A DNA stretch of 64,000 nucleotides from assembly GCF_030272615.1 (NCBI RefSeq), contig NC_081411.1:162044530-162108529 (forward strand), read 5' to 3'. This DNA comes from Cryptomeria japonica. Taxonomy: Eukaryota > Streptophyta > Pinopsida > Cupressales > Cupressaceae. Below the pieces are notes generated by a model. It was given only the letters and a program-made list of their open reading frames with translations. It ran no database searches and was not told where the DNA came from. Shown here piece after piece: positions 10,701-21,600 of the stretch (position 1 is its first letter; every line of letters starts with the position of its first letter). A program made the position numbers and the translations under genes.

Positions 10701-11863
10701 AAATAGAGCAACTAGATGGGTTTGCCCTATCAAAAGATAGTGATATGGTGTGTTGGCTACGTAAAGCTTTATATGGATTGAAGCAAGCACCTAGAGCATG
10801 GTATGAAAGTTTACACTCTCATTTTGTCAAGATTGGATTTGAAATAACATGTGAAATTAGCAATATCTATCTGAAGTCAGAAGGAGATCAGATTCTGATC
10901 TGTGAAGTGTTTGTTGATGACAAAATTTTTGGTGGAGATGATAAGATGAGCCATGCATTTGCAGATGAAATGAAGAAGGAATTCGAGATGTCACTAATCA
11001 GAAAGATTAAGTTATTCATTGGAATACAAATTCAACAAATGAAAGATGGTATCTTTATCACTCAGTCCAAGTATGTCAAAGATGTGTTTAAAGCCTTTGG
11101 CATGGAAGATAGCAAACCGGTTGGTACACCAATGATGACCGGTTGTAAATTGTCAAAAGAAGATGATTCAACATTGGTGAATGAGAAGGAATACCGGTCA
11201 ATGATTGGTAAGTTGCACTATGTAGTACATAGCACACCGGACATTGCACATGCAATGGGCATTGCTGCACGTTTTTAGAAAAGTCGAAGAGAATCCCACT
11301 TGGTAGCAGTCAAGTGGATTCTTAGATATCGGAAGGGAACTATAGATTATGGATTGTGGTATCCATACAATAATGATTTCAATCTCAAAGTGTTTACCGA
11401 TGTCGATTGGGATGGTAATGTGGATGACCAGAAAAACACAATCAGTGGTGCATTCTTTCTTGGTGGTAGACTAGTCTTGTGAATAAGCAAGAAGTGGAGT
11501 TGCATCTCTCAGTCCATAGCAGAAGCAGAATATGTAGCAGCATTTATGAATTGTACTCAGACAATTTGGATGAAGCATGCATTAAGTGGTTTCAATGTCC
11601 CTATATCTGAACCGGTGAGTATATTTTGTGATAACAAAAGTGCAATTAATATTTCCAAGAATTCAGTATTGCATGCTAGAACCAAGCAATTTGAGTTCAA
11701 CTATCATTTCTTGAGGGAGAAAGTGCAGAACAAAGAGTTTGTATTGGAACATGTTTCCAGTACGGAGTAGTTAGCAGATATATTCACCAAGCCTCTACTG
11801 AAGGATACATTTACCTATTTAGGAGGTGAATTAGGGGTGTTGCCCCTTCAAGAGGTGAACTAA
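7787..11863 (+). pseudogene. Copia gag-pol polyprotein, one net frame with 18 stops
   Basis: From ATG 7787 to TAA 11861-11863 (1,359 codons) one frame carries a full copia polyprotein. Gag: about 7787-8820, with a decayed knuckle (CFSCNRIGHIVVSYP). Protease: 8825-9060, with the intact active site IDSGCSHRMTGD. Integrase: 9190-10100, with a zinc region (CHVNF...CRECQLGQ) and core motifs (MILIDDCSR, RTDQGGEF). RT: 10320-11270, with ALYGLKQAPRAW and FVDDKIFG in place of YVDD. RNase H: 11380-11860, with FTDVDWDG and LADIFTKPL. Eighteen in-frame stops were counted (13 TAG, 3 TGA, 2 TAA). A one-base loss near 9668 is compensated within about 40 bp, so the downstream frame is unchanged. The element is dead but of normal length. 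Confidence 0.92.
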
Positions 11864-11939
11864 AGGTATGTGCTCCACATCAGTCAGGTATTGCATTGTC
11901 AATCTTTTCAGGATTGATGTGTTGAAGGATGCTACTCCT

Positions 11940-12010
11940 CAGGGGGAGCAACATAGTGTAATATGGAAGCTTGTGCCTCCACTTTGGCATTGTTGTCAAA
12001 GGGGGATAAG
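11940..12010 (+). other. Polypurine tracts of the plus-strand copia
   Basis: CAGGGGGAGCA (11940-11950) and CAAAGGGGGATAAG (11997-12010) are the purine-rich primers expected just upstream of a 3' LTR. The LTR that should follow is missing. Confidence 0.65.
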
Positions 12011-12047
12011 ATGTGAAGCAAAGAAAATATCAGTAGTATTGAAAACA

Positions 12048-13077
12048 TATAAATTAGCTTCAAGCAATTGGAAAGGTATGATATTAGTTGGTAAGCATTA
12101 AGTTGTGTGTTGTGTGAAATTCATTACAATATATTTTGTAAAACAGTTGCAATGCAATTCAGGAAGTGCACCAGGAATCCAATCCCATTGCTATTTGGCG
12201 AGTGGCGTTTGGCTTACGTGAAAGAAGTGAAAGACAGTTTTCAACAGATTAAGAATCAAAATCTCCTTTGTGACTGGAGTATCCTACGTGTTTTCGATGG
12301 ATGGCCCTTGCTATGGATGGAAAGTTGAGCAAATCTACAAGAAAGGCATTGGGGACATGCTTCTTGTTAAAACAAAGGCATTTAGAAAGGGAGGTAAGTT
12401 TTTCCGACGATTAACGAACTTGTCAAATATTTTTTCAACTTCTTAACATCTTTAGTTCAACTTCTTTTTATAAAAGCATTTGAAACGACATGGATTATCA
12501 TCTGAAATCTATGCAGATGGTGCACTCGTTCTGGAAATGTACTCCGGAGTTTACCTCACTGAAGAAGGACGAGATGCCGCTTTACTTTTCACGATGGAAG
12601 CTAAAATTGCTGAAGTTATATACTTCATTTTCTCCATCTACACCAAGCCTGTGGAGCATGAAGCCCAGTTCAGTTGCTTGATGAGTAAAATCACGCATAA
12701 TTCTGGGTTGAAGGCGTATTGATGGGCTGGCCTATCCGTCACTGTTATTATAGTGTAGAATATTATTAATGTGGTATTATTATAGTGTGGTATGTTTGCA
12801 ATCTAATCATCTAAGCTTTGTTGAACATGTATACTAAATCATAATATTATGTTCTATGTGAGAAAGGAGCTTTGCTTCTTCTTCTTTTTTTTTTGGGTGT
12901 GTGGGATATTACATTTTAGAGTATGGCAGATTTATTTCTAATATGAACATATAGACTTTCTTTTAATAATTTTTTTATATATTTAGTAATATGTAAACTA
13001 TACTTAATATAGTATAAAATTAGTAATATTTATTTTGTACAAGTTTTATTATGTTGGGTTATAATTTTTATAAATTA
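12048..13077 (+). repeat. Dispersed repeat R, longest copy, with gene-like segment
   Basis: This stretch is repeated at 16054-16672, starting with the same TATAAATTAGCTTCAAG, and the match continues to about 13077. Its last third (12745-13077) is also found at 18345-18409 and, inverted, at 22543-22806. The start contains a TATA-like sequence 100 bp before an ATG. It lies exactly where the copia 3' LTR should be. The element type is unknown; copies that share the right end suggest a retroposed or gene-carrying transposable unit. Confidence 0.75.
12152..12722 (+). pseudogene. Unrecognised gene-like segment in repeat R, copy 1
   Basis: From ATG 12152 the frame reads a protein-like sequence (IPLLFGEWRLAYVKEVKDSF) for 58 codons, then stops at 12326-12328. 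Copy 2 has two extra ATGG units at this point and stays open, so copy 1 is probably frameshifted by an 8-bp loss. A perfect donor AG/GTAAGT sits at 12392-12399, and acceptor-like AGs at 12454 and 12475. A second open stretch (about 12477-12722, containing SSEIYADGALVLEMYSG) ends at TGA. The phases of the two parts do not join simply, so either the splice call is wrong or the gene is broken. The family was not recognised. Confidence 0.4.
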
Positions 13078-15119
13078 TAAAATTATCATTGGGTAAATGG
13101 GAATAGCTACCAAGGAGGTTATAAAGAGAGTAATTCTATTCAACGACAATGACCATTTACCTTTTCATGTACCCAATAAATTTTGAATGCACTCCACTAC
13201 TAAGCTCCCATTCAATTTTGAATATCTCTTATCAATTAATCGCATTCCCAAGTATCTATGGGGAGAGATATGAACCTCATAATCTAAGATATCTTAAATC
13301 TTGAATCTCTCAAGATAAATGTGTTTTTCATAAAAATATATTGGATTAAAATGTATTCACCTTTTGACTAGAAACCTTCTGATAATGCTCAAGAGCATTT
13401 TTAAAGTACCTCTATGAATTTAAGATGGGTAATCTTGTCAATATACCCCCAAAAATAAAAACCAAAGAGTTTTTCCTCCCTCGCCTCCTTCTTCAAATAT
13501 CTACCTAAAACTTCAACTAAAACAAGAAATAAAAAGTCAAAAATGGATCTTGTTATCTCAAACCCCTTAAAAATATAAATGACTATTTCAACTTCATTAT
13601 TTGGGACATCATAGGAAATATAAGAGATACAAATATGAATCCATTCATACCATGCATCATTAAAGTTTAAAATTACACATAATTTGAATGAGGAAGTCCT
13701 AATACTCTATGCTAAGCCTTTTCTTGTTTAGCTTGATCAACAAACCTTCCTTTTTCCTAAATTTTATTGTGTGCATGGTCATGTTGGTGATGATAACCTT
13801 GTCAAGAATCGATCTCCCTTTTATAAAACTACTCTATTCTTATGATATAAATTTCTCCAATCACTTCAACCTAGTAGAGATAGTCATAGCCACAATCCTA
13901 TAACTCATATTTCATTATGTAATTGGCCTATACTCATTAAAATACTTTTACCTTCCTTAATTTTGACCCAATCCTCCTTTTGTTCTCATGAGGATTACCC
14001 ATCATCGCTTTATTCCAATTCTTTTCCTATTGCTTGATTTCTACCATTTTTTTTTTTGTAAAATGAACATCTTTCTATCCCAAAATTCCCTACTGTCCCA
14101 ATCCTTGACCTTATCCTCAAATCCTAAATACATATACTCAAATAATGTTCCATCTTGAATTGGATACCACAAAGCTTTAAAATTTTATTGATGTTGATTG
14201 ACCAAGATTGACCAATGGTCGAATCCCCAAAATGGAATAACTTCCAAGAAGAATTTATCTAAATCTAGTAACTAGTTCTAATTAGTAAAAAAATTCCAAT
14301 CGACTCAAGATTTTTTCATCTCTAGTCCTTTTTGTTATTCCTAATGAACCAGTAGTATTTTGGCTTCATATTAGTAAGTAAAAGTCTTCATAAAGACTCC
14401 TAAATTTTATTCTAGTCAGATTAGACAAAGACTCTTCTTCTTTCTTCTCCTCTATTTTTAACACAATGTTAACCCTACCCTCTTCCCCACCCTCCCCCCA
14501 CTCCCCCCTTAATAATCTATTCCTTGTCATCACGAGGATGTCTAAAATCTCTAATATAATCCCATGTATTTAATTTTTCTCTATCCAGAACTAGTTGAAG
14601 CACAAAAGAGACTATATTTTCTTATTATTCCATGAGTCAAACAATATTGTAGTTAAACCCACATAAGAAATTGTATTTAAAAATACATTGGACTGAAGAT
14701 AATATGTCTGTTACCTTAGACATCCTAAGTGCAACTATAATTTTATAGAAATACATTTTATTATAAATAAATAAATATAAATAAATGTATTTTAATTAGC
14801 TAATAATATCCACATATATGATAATGAAGAATAATAGCGTGTGAAAAACTAAAGGCTCTAACATGTATAGTATAATAAAAATACGCAATACTTATTGTAG
14901 CTCAATCACAAATGCTTAAATATATTGGGAATAATAATATGAAAAATGACAATGGTATTACAATTATTCATAATTTATGTTATAGACAATTTAAATACTT
15001 AGAATGACGAAGAAGGGTTAGAAAACTAAAGGATAGTGAATAACAAAAAAATAAAATACAGGTCAAGTGAACTCTGACTAAATTGAACTTTTACACATGC
15101 CTAGAATTACATTTCCTTT
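13078..15119. other. AT-rich stretch without recognised features
   Basis: Both strands are stop-rich and no protein family, LTR end or RNA gene was seen. The only longer open frame (13709-13903) is a hydrophobic chance frame. It may be very old repeat DNA. Confidence 0.6.
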
Positions 15120-15690
15120 TGGAGTATGCAATTTTTTACAATACATTTGTCCATTAGTTTAGTGGACTTATGCCACTTGATTATAAATGTATAATAAACA
15201 AACAGTAAAAAATACCATGTTCTTACTAAGAAATCTAAGAAACAACAATAGCATGAAAATTAAAACTTAGCAAACACAATAAATGAAATCAAAAATTTAT
15301 GTAGCTAAAAATTTGCTAGTTAATCATATGTAATCTTATATTTAGACAACACAAATAAAAGAAATAAAGATGACACACCTCCAAGAAAAAAAAGGAAACT
15401 TCTACAAAGAGATGCACAAGAAAAATCAACAATTTTCTAATATAATTTCTTAAAAAAATGATAATATTATGAAAATGACAACCAGAAATATTTTGGAATA
15501 AAAAAATTGAAGTATACAATTTTTTACAATACATTTTCCCCTTAGTTTAGTTGAGTTAGGCCACTAGATAATAAATGGACAAGAAAAATCAATAATTTTC
15601 TAGTACGATATCTTAAAAAAATTCATAATATCATGAACATTAGAATGAGAAATATTTTGCAATAAATGTTTGAAGTATTAATTTTATTTT
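15120..15690. repeat. Local direct repeats
   Basis: A block near 15122-15190 (GCAATTTTTTACAATACATTT...) recurs at about 15515-15577. A second block, CAAGAAAAATCAACAATTTTCTA at about 15417-15525, recurs about 163 bp later at 15580-15685. Together they form an overlapping, partly tandem repeat structure with no coding content. Confidence 0.7.
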
Positions 15691-15751
15691 TAGTATGACG
15701 CCTTACGTGAAAATTAAAAGGAATAACTTTCACATACGTTGTTGTCATGGA

Positions 15752-16053
15752 TCAAGAAATAACATTCTCTTTTTTAAAAACTTTGTTTTCTCGTACACTT
15801 GGCCTTAGGATGCAGCATAGGCGGTGGGTATGCTGCATACCTAGATGCTGCAGACTTTTTAAGAGAATCTCAGAATATATATCTAACACTTGATGTGAGA
15901 GGTTGTGACAGCTTTGCGAATTAACGTTGTCCATCTGCATACAGTAGTATGTGACATTCAATTCGAGGTTATCTACAGAGTTATCGCAGAATTTTAGTAT
16001 TACATCATCTGATGAGGTGTACGAGTTTGCGTGTAATGAACGCAGTGCATCTC
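15752..16053 (-). other. Open frame of unknown meaning, minus strand
   Basis: About 100 codons are open on the minus strand just left of repeat R copy 2. The translation (for example SSDDVILKFCDNSVDNLELN) has a protein-like composition, but no family was recognised, no convincing start was found and no second copy exists in the window. It could be an exon remnant or a chance frame. Confidence 0.15.
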
Positions 16054-16672
16054 TATAAATTAGCTTCAAGGAATTGGAAAGGTATGATGTTAGTTGGTAA
16101 GCATTAAGTTGTGTGTTGTGTGAAATTCATTACAATATATTTTGTAAAACAGTTGCAATGGAATTCAAGAAGTGCACCAGGGATCCAATCCCGTTGCTAT
16201 TTGGCGAGTGGCGTTTGGCTTCTGTTAAAGAAGTGAAGGACAATTTTCAACAGATTAAGAATCAAAATCTCCTTTGTGACTGGAGTATCCTACGTCTTTT
16301 GGATGGATGGATGGATGGCCCTCGCTATGGATGGAAAGTTGAGCAAAGCTACAAGAAATATTATTATAGTGTGAAATATTATTAGTGTGGTATTATTATA
16401 GTGTGGTATGTTTGTAATCTAATCATCTAAGCTTTGTTGAACATCTATACTAAATGATAATATTATGTTCTATGTGAGAGAGGAGTTTTTATTTTTGGGT
16501 GTGGTGGATATTACCATTTAGAGTATTGTAGATTTCTTTCTAATATGAACATATAGACTTTCTTTTAATAATTTTTTTATATATTTAGTAATATGTAAAA
16601 TATACTTAATATAATATAAAATTAGTAATATTTATTTTGTACAAGTTTTATTATGTTTGGTTATAATTTTTA
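16054..16672 (+). repeat. Dispersed repeat R, copy 2 with internal deletion
   Basis: It matches 12048-13077 closely but lacks the part corresponding to about 12347-12744, which in copy 1 holds the donor site and the second open stretch. The two flanks of the deletion join at about 16358. The right end, near 16672, continues into a short stretch also found inverted at about 22140-22240, so the true right limit of the family may lie further on. Confidence 0.8.
16158..16385 (+). pseudogene. Unrecognised gene-like segment in repeat R, copy 2
   Basis: From ATG 16158 a 75-codon frame reads the same protein as copy 1 (IPLLFGEWRLASVKEVKD) and continues through GPRYGWKVEQSYKK, the part that is frameshifted in copy 1. 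It then runs into the internal deletion and ends in non-homologous codons. The ATGG microsatellite (four units at about 16302-16318, two in copy 1) decides the frame. No function can be assigned. Confidence 0.4.
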
Positions 16673-17699
16673 TAAGTTTGAGTAAGAATAATATGAAAGA
16701 AACATTTAGTAATTTTTTAGAACTTTCACAAAAAATAGAGATTTCTTTTAAAAGAATCAATACATAGAAGAGAATTTAAAATCTTAGAATAGTCCTCTTT
16801 TCAAGTATTGTATAATGTCAATATTAATAGTACATGTAAATTGTTTAAAATGGATATATGTTCATCCTATCAAATACTATAATAATATAATGAATATTTA
16901 AGATAATATACATTTAATCTCAATATGTAACATAGAGTTTCTCTTACAATGACATGTTTTGAGTCATAAATTACATTTATATTACATGTGACAGCTTCTG
17001 TGTTTTTATAATTAAGAAATGAGATTGTTTCTTCATACTCTATGTGGAGTATAACAAATAAAAAATTTGATCCATTTTTAAAATCTAAATGGTAATGAAA
17101 GTGTAGACCATAGAAAATATAGATGGTTAAGTCTTTAGATAAACAAGTACAATATAATTGCATTTAAGAATTCACTAAATATAATTAACTTTTAAAAATA
17201 GGATGGTCAAAAGAGGGTCATGACCTATTAAATTTAAAAATACAAAATATCATACAACAATTTTAGATGGTGTGACAATTTTATAAATCAAGAATATTAT
17301 ATAGAGTTGTAGGAATATAAGGTTTGACACAATATATTATTATAGTTTAGAGAGATTTTAGAGTAATAGGAATTTGGCTCTTAGTAGATGTGACCATCAA
17401 ATAGTTGAAAGAGGCTAGATATTAAGTGGCATAGGATGTCAGCACATTTTTGCTAGTTTGATATATTTTAAGAAGTGATTATTAGAAAATCATTTTCATT
17501 TAATATGAAGAACTCACACAATATATTTATTAGTTGTGCTGAAATTAAAGTGAGTTCCATTTAGATCGTATGCAAAAAATTTAGCAATATAACATCAGAA
17601 ATTTGACATTGGGCACAAACTTACAAGTATGTTGCTACACTAATAAGGAAAATGATAAATAAATATTGAATAATAGCAACGATAAACAAATTAACATAA
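16673..17699. other. AT-rich stretch without recognised features
   Basis: Nothing coding was found on either strand. The minus open frame at 16870-17163 is AT-rich and hydrophobic and has no recognisable motif. Confidence 0.55.
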
Positions 17700-18215
17700 T
17701 ACTTGATCTGGGTGTTCCTTTGGGTTCCTTTCCCTATGACTTTGGAGGATCTTTTTTTTAATCTTGTGTTGTGGGCCTCCTTTGTGATGGATGTTCTTGT
17801 CGCCTCTACTTTGTTGGCCTCTATGGACTTTCTCTAGGAGGGATCCATTTTAACTTGCCATGAATTTTTGGCTTCTTCCTCTATTATTGTGTGATTTGCC
17901 TCATCTGCTCCTTGGTCTTTGGCTTTTATTGTCCTATCTTAAGGAAGCCTTGAAAAACCCTTTTCTCATATTTGTTTATTAGGTTTAGTCTAATGGCTTT
18001 GGCCTTCTAATTTTATAGCCAGTTCTTTTATGGTTAGCTTGTGTTGTATGGCTATGGGGTGTTTGCTAGTTTATTGTATAATATTTTGATACAACATCCT
18101 TCTTTGAGTGGATTTTACATGCCCAAAAAATTTAAGGGTCTTGGATCCCTTCAAAACCTTTTGATTGTGGTTTTGGGTCCGCCTCAAAACATTCTTTTTC
18201 CTTAATTAGAAACAT
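17700..18215 (+). mobile_element. Possible LINE 3' untranslated fragment
   Basis: The stretch is T/G-rich and ends in GGATCCCTTCAAAACCTTT...CCTTAATTA. The minus-strand LINE end at about 25985-26060 reads similarly (GGGCCCTTCAAAACCTG...CCCCTAATCG). That shared ending suggests a LINE 3' tail. No coding part is attached. Confidence 0.4.
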
Positions 18216-18344
18216 AATATTAATCCAATGTGAAGATTAGTTATTGAAAAAATTCAGAATGGAATCACATTGTTAAAAATGAAACAATTAAGATTGTCTA
18301 CATTTAAGTGAAGAGGGGAATTGGATCAATTTATGACATTGAAA

Positions 18345-18409
18345 TTGTTTTGAACATCCATACTAAGGAATAATATTATGTTTTGTGTGAAAAAGAGTTT
18401 CTATTTTGG
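18345..18409 (+). repeat. Dispersed repeat R, short fragment
   Basis: TGAACATCCATACTAAGGAA and the following ATAATATTATG...GTGTGAAAAAGAG match the right-hand third of repeat R at about 12820-12880. Only some 65 bp are preserved. Confidence 0.6.
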
Positions 18410-18517
18410 AATTACAAATAGAGATGATCCCCTTATGAATAGTCCTTGCATTTATGAACAAAAGATAAGAGATACTTTAATTGGTAATGGGTTAGCACTT
18501 AACATTTGATGTGTTGA

Positions 18518-18670
18518 GTCCAAGGGGTTGCGCTTAACTGGTTAAAACAATGGGTTCTCACTATGGAGACCCTAGTTCAATTCCCAATAGGGACATTGGA
18601 AGTGGAATTCTAAGTTGTGACTCTTGGCCTTCCATAGGATGGGGGAGGTCTTGGGTCAATCTAATCAAAC

Positions 18671-18738
<68 letters not shown>

Positions 18739-18842
18739 TCAAAGATATGTAATGGGGATGGGGCCCCCTACTATGTCCCCACTAGTTCATAGCTCCAGTC
18801 AAAAGCTATTTAGGCTTCGACCAATTACCGATTAAAAAAATA
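18518..18842 (+). mobile_element. tRNA-derived SINE with 17-bp target-site duplications
   Basis: The element is flanked by perfect direct repeats AACATTTGATGTGTTGA at 18501-18517 and 18843-18859. Near its left end lie sequences like the two internal RNA polymerase III promoter boxes: TGCGCTTAACTGG (about 18529-18541, A box) and AGTTCAATTCC (18574-18584, B box), spaced as in a tRNA gene. A (AAT)n run lies in the middle and about 105 bp of body follow, ending in an A-rich tail. SINEs are copied by LINE machinery; intact duplications suggest a fairly young insertion. Confidence 0.88.
18671..18737. repeat. (AAT)n microsatellite inside the SINE
   Basis: About 22 uninterrupted trinucleotide units. 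The poly-Asn open frame across it is an artefact of the repeat. Confidence 0.95.
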
Positions 18843-18904
18843 AACATTTGATGTGTTGACTGATTAGATAAAATAAATTGGGATTATTCTTCCATTCGAC
18901 TTCA

Positions 18905-19130
18905 TACTCTTTGTGTTTGTGGCTCTGGTAATGTTCCTAGAGGGTCACTTGTTATGGTCATATTACCTATCAAATTAGGACTTGTAACTTTACCTACTCC
19001 TATTCATATCATCCCTAATCATCTTAATTATAACCTTCTTCGAGGTCGATCATGGATTCATGCTATGAAAGAAGTTCCTTCTACCCTTCATCATACGATA
19101 AAATTCATATATAACAATGAATTTTGAAAA
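18905..19130 (+). pseudogene. Gypsy protease fragment
   Basis: The plus frame reads GSGNVPRGSLVM, then TLPTPIHIIPNHLNYNLLRG and GRSWIHAMKEVPSTLHHTIK. This is the second half of the protease of Tat/Athila-type gypsy elements, whose signature is LLGRPWIH followed by PSTLHQ. The active-site half, and any flanking gag or RT, are missing. Stops begin after about 19125. Confidence 0.7.
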
Positions 19131-19507
19131 CATAATGGCTAATCATAATCCTTATAATCTTATTCATGATGATGTGGGATGCATTTTGGGTATGTCCACC
19201 AAGATGTGGCACCAAAAGGTGGTCTTAAGATGCCATTTTTTTTATTTTTTTTCTGAAATCAGCAAAGTCTGAACTTCAATGATAAATTGAACATAGTTAC
19301 ACTCTAGATTTGAGGATAACAAGAAGAAGAGTTAGAGTGCTTCGACTCTTCTTTCTAAACTACTAATTTGTTCTGAAAATGGTGGAGATTAAGATCTTCA
19401 AAAAGGGGGCCACAAAAAGTGGTCCTATTTTTATGTAAAAAACATAACATAGTGTTTGTTATGGGCCCTAACTGTTACCTCTTTTTTAGAATTTGGAAAG
19501 AGCATAA

Positions 19508-19835
19508 CTAGTATTGCTTTAAATATCAAACAAAGTTAGAGATATTCATAAATAGATATATAGACTCGTATTTCTTAGGAATGACTAAGATAGATCACAA
19601 GACTATAAGGATCATATTATCTTGGATCCATATTGTGTTAGTTTTTCCATATTCACCACATTCTACCATGGTGAAAAATAGAAGATCTTAAAGTTATTTT
19701 GGTAGAATCCCAACATCTAACAAAACATTTGCATCCTTGAATGCATCAAAACTTGGTTTTTGAGATCTGACTACTTATGATAACCTCATTAAATTTCAAC
19801 AAGGTTATGAGAACCTTTTCAAAGGTTCTCACCCA
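19508..19835 (+). repeat. Dispersed repeat S, copy 1
   Basis: The stretch from CTAGTATTGCTTTAAATATCAA to about 19835 recurs in the same orientation at 24004-24410. The shared parts include GACTCATATT-CTTAGGAATGACTAAG and TTAGTTTTTCCATATTCACCA-ATTCTACCA. Copy 2 has about 100 extra bases. No coding potential. Confidence 0.75.
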
Positions 19836-21012
19836 ATGGTTCTTATTGCATGTCACCATATATGTCACCAATGATTCTTCTTAGATTTCACCATAGAGGA
19901 AAAATTGAAACATCTATAGCAAATTAAATGGTAAAAAGATATTTGTTATCCTTCTTTTTGTGTTCTTTCACTTGAGTATTTTATTGTAGTGTCAATGCAT
20001 TCTAATATTTTAAGTTTTGCGTATCCTAATTCTGCTAATTCCCAATGTCTTTGGGATAATAGTAAGGTCTTCAGATTGGTACTCCAATAATCATGGTTGT
20101 GTTTGTGTTTTTGTTGTTACCAATAATCATGGTTTTGTTCGTGTCTAGTAAACAATAAAAGCTGAAATGATAAATCTTTACTATTAGTCATCTAGAGGTA
20201 ATTTTTTTCTCGGACTTTGCTACCTGCACAAACAAAATTCATGCAATATTCTTTGATACCAATTTAAAGATTATGATAATGTTAAAACACTCATAGAATT
20301 CTGAAAGAATATAGAGAAAGAGAGTGAAAACATAATTTTCGTGTGAAAACTTAAAAATTACTAAACCATAGAACTTGATATTGAGAAAAGAATAAAACTA
20401 AAAATGAAAACAAAAGTAATGCATCTACTGTTTAAACATTAAAAGCATGATACCAATGAAGTCATTATTAGGAAGATAAAAAACATATGCTTATCAACAT
20501 AGCTTGCTGACTATAGATTCAAAACAAAACAAAAAATAACAGAGATATCATTTCTGACTCAGCATTATCTATATCATGATCTCCAATGTAATAATTTAAT
20601 CGCCAGTCTAGCATGTCAACCTCATCTTCAATGCATCACTTATTTTCTCACCTCTTAGGGCAAGTCATGATGTATCAGATTGGAAAGTTTATCTTCTTTC
20701 TATAACATCAATACTTGTAAACACAAAGAATGACTCCGAGAGTGAGACTCATTTCTCTATTTTGATGGCAAAATCAATTTCAATACATTACTGTCTATAC
20801 CTTTCATGTCATTACCGTCAGATCTGAAATGAATCGCACATTTGCCAGATACAACTTGTAACAGTAGAATTCTAAAGTTGTAAATGTGTACTTTACAACT
20901 TAGAATAAATACATTATATAGTGATATAGCTCGTGGTACCTGTACCACATTGTCGCATGCGATAAGGATAAGTAAATACAAAGAGATGAAATATCCTTTA
21001 TTGCTTCTATCC
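19836..21012. other. Non-coding stretch
   Basis: No recognised gene. A short 36-bp tandem duplication (CCAATAATCATGGTT at 20084 and 20120) is the only clear structure. The minus open frame at 20757-20981 has no recognisable motif. Confidence 0.5.
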
Positions 21013-21019
21013 TTAAATA

Positions 21020-21600
21020 AAAAATATTTGAGAAAATGAAATTTTTACTTTATACAAAGTGCACCAATCAGTGAAGCTTTCGAGTTTCCTTTTAAACCTG
21101 TTTGTTTCTTTCTCTAATTCATTAAGAGTGAAGAGAATTGGTGGCTCTCCAAATTCATGCTCTATACTAAACAAAGACAGTTGGCTTTTGTCTGAGCAAA
21201 TTCCAAGAACTACTTTCTTAACTACACCAGCCAAGAGAGGTTTTAATGACTTTACTTGGTATCCTCCATTAGTTTTCTTCACCAGCTACTTCCCTTCCTT
21301 ACCTTTTAGAAAAAAGTTCATTGCAGTCTGTACGGATTGTAAGTCCCAAAAAATACTCCTCCCTACAATAGAGAGCCACATAATCTTTGCAATTAGTTCT
21401 TCATAGATGTTAATGCCCTTGCTATGAATAGAAAGTTTACGATTCTTCCTATTTTTCCACAAAATCTCTATAGCCTTCGGGTTATAGCCATGGACATGCT
21501 CGAAGTAAGAAATAACCCCCTTTTTAGGATGCTCCAAATCTCCTCTTTCTACCTGACATCATCACAAAAAATGAGATCTTGTCTATTCCTATTTCTGCCC
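21020..21600 (-). pseudogene. Divergent relative of the LINE-linked third reading frame
   Basis: Two minus-strand open stretches (about 21290-21537 and 21020-21282) join in register across one stop near 21286. The translation (SIHSKGINIYEELIAKI...FWDLQSVQTAMNFF...LVKKTNGGYQVKSLKP) lines up with the segment at 27.6-27.8 kb (AIGSRKVKVNETMIIEA...FYWD.KLSVAIVNKF...LVKGSHTYYFPKVIKL) in order and spacing. The two are distant members of one unnamed family. No LINE sequence adjoins this copy. A transposon-associated protein is likely; the function is unknown. Confidence 0.5.

Larger units (their letters stand above)
6280..12030 (+). mobile_element. Ty1/copia element with 5' LTR but no 3' LTR
   Basis: The parts in order are a long LTR (about 6280-7715), a primer-binding site (7718-7729), a gag-protease-integrase-RT-RNase H polyprotein (7787-11863) and polypurine tracts (11940-11950 and 11997-12010). 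Integrase before RT defines copia. The expected 3' LTR is absent: from about 12048 the sequence belongs to a different repeat that recurs at 16054. The exact left end is uncertain by about 20 bp. Confidence 0.9.

Noticed and set aside
12394-12476. A proven intron in repeat R
   Set aside because: The donor is a perfect match, but the reading phases of the two flanking open parts do not join, so splicing cannot be claimed.
18550-18792. Frame with a poly-Asn run
   Set aside because: It is the translation of the SINE and its (AAT)n run. No conserved protein.
20757-20981. Minus frame with a possible membrane segment
   Set aside because: 74 codons in AT-rich DNA, no motif, no neighbours of the same kind.
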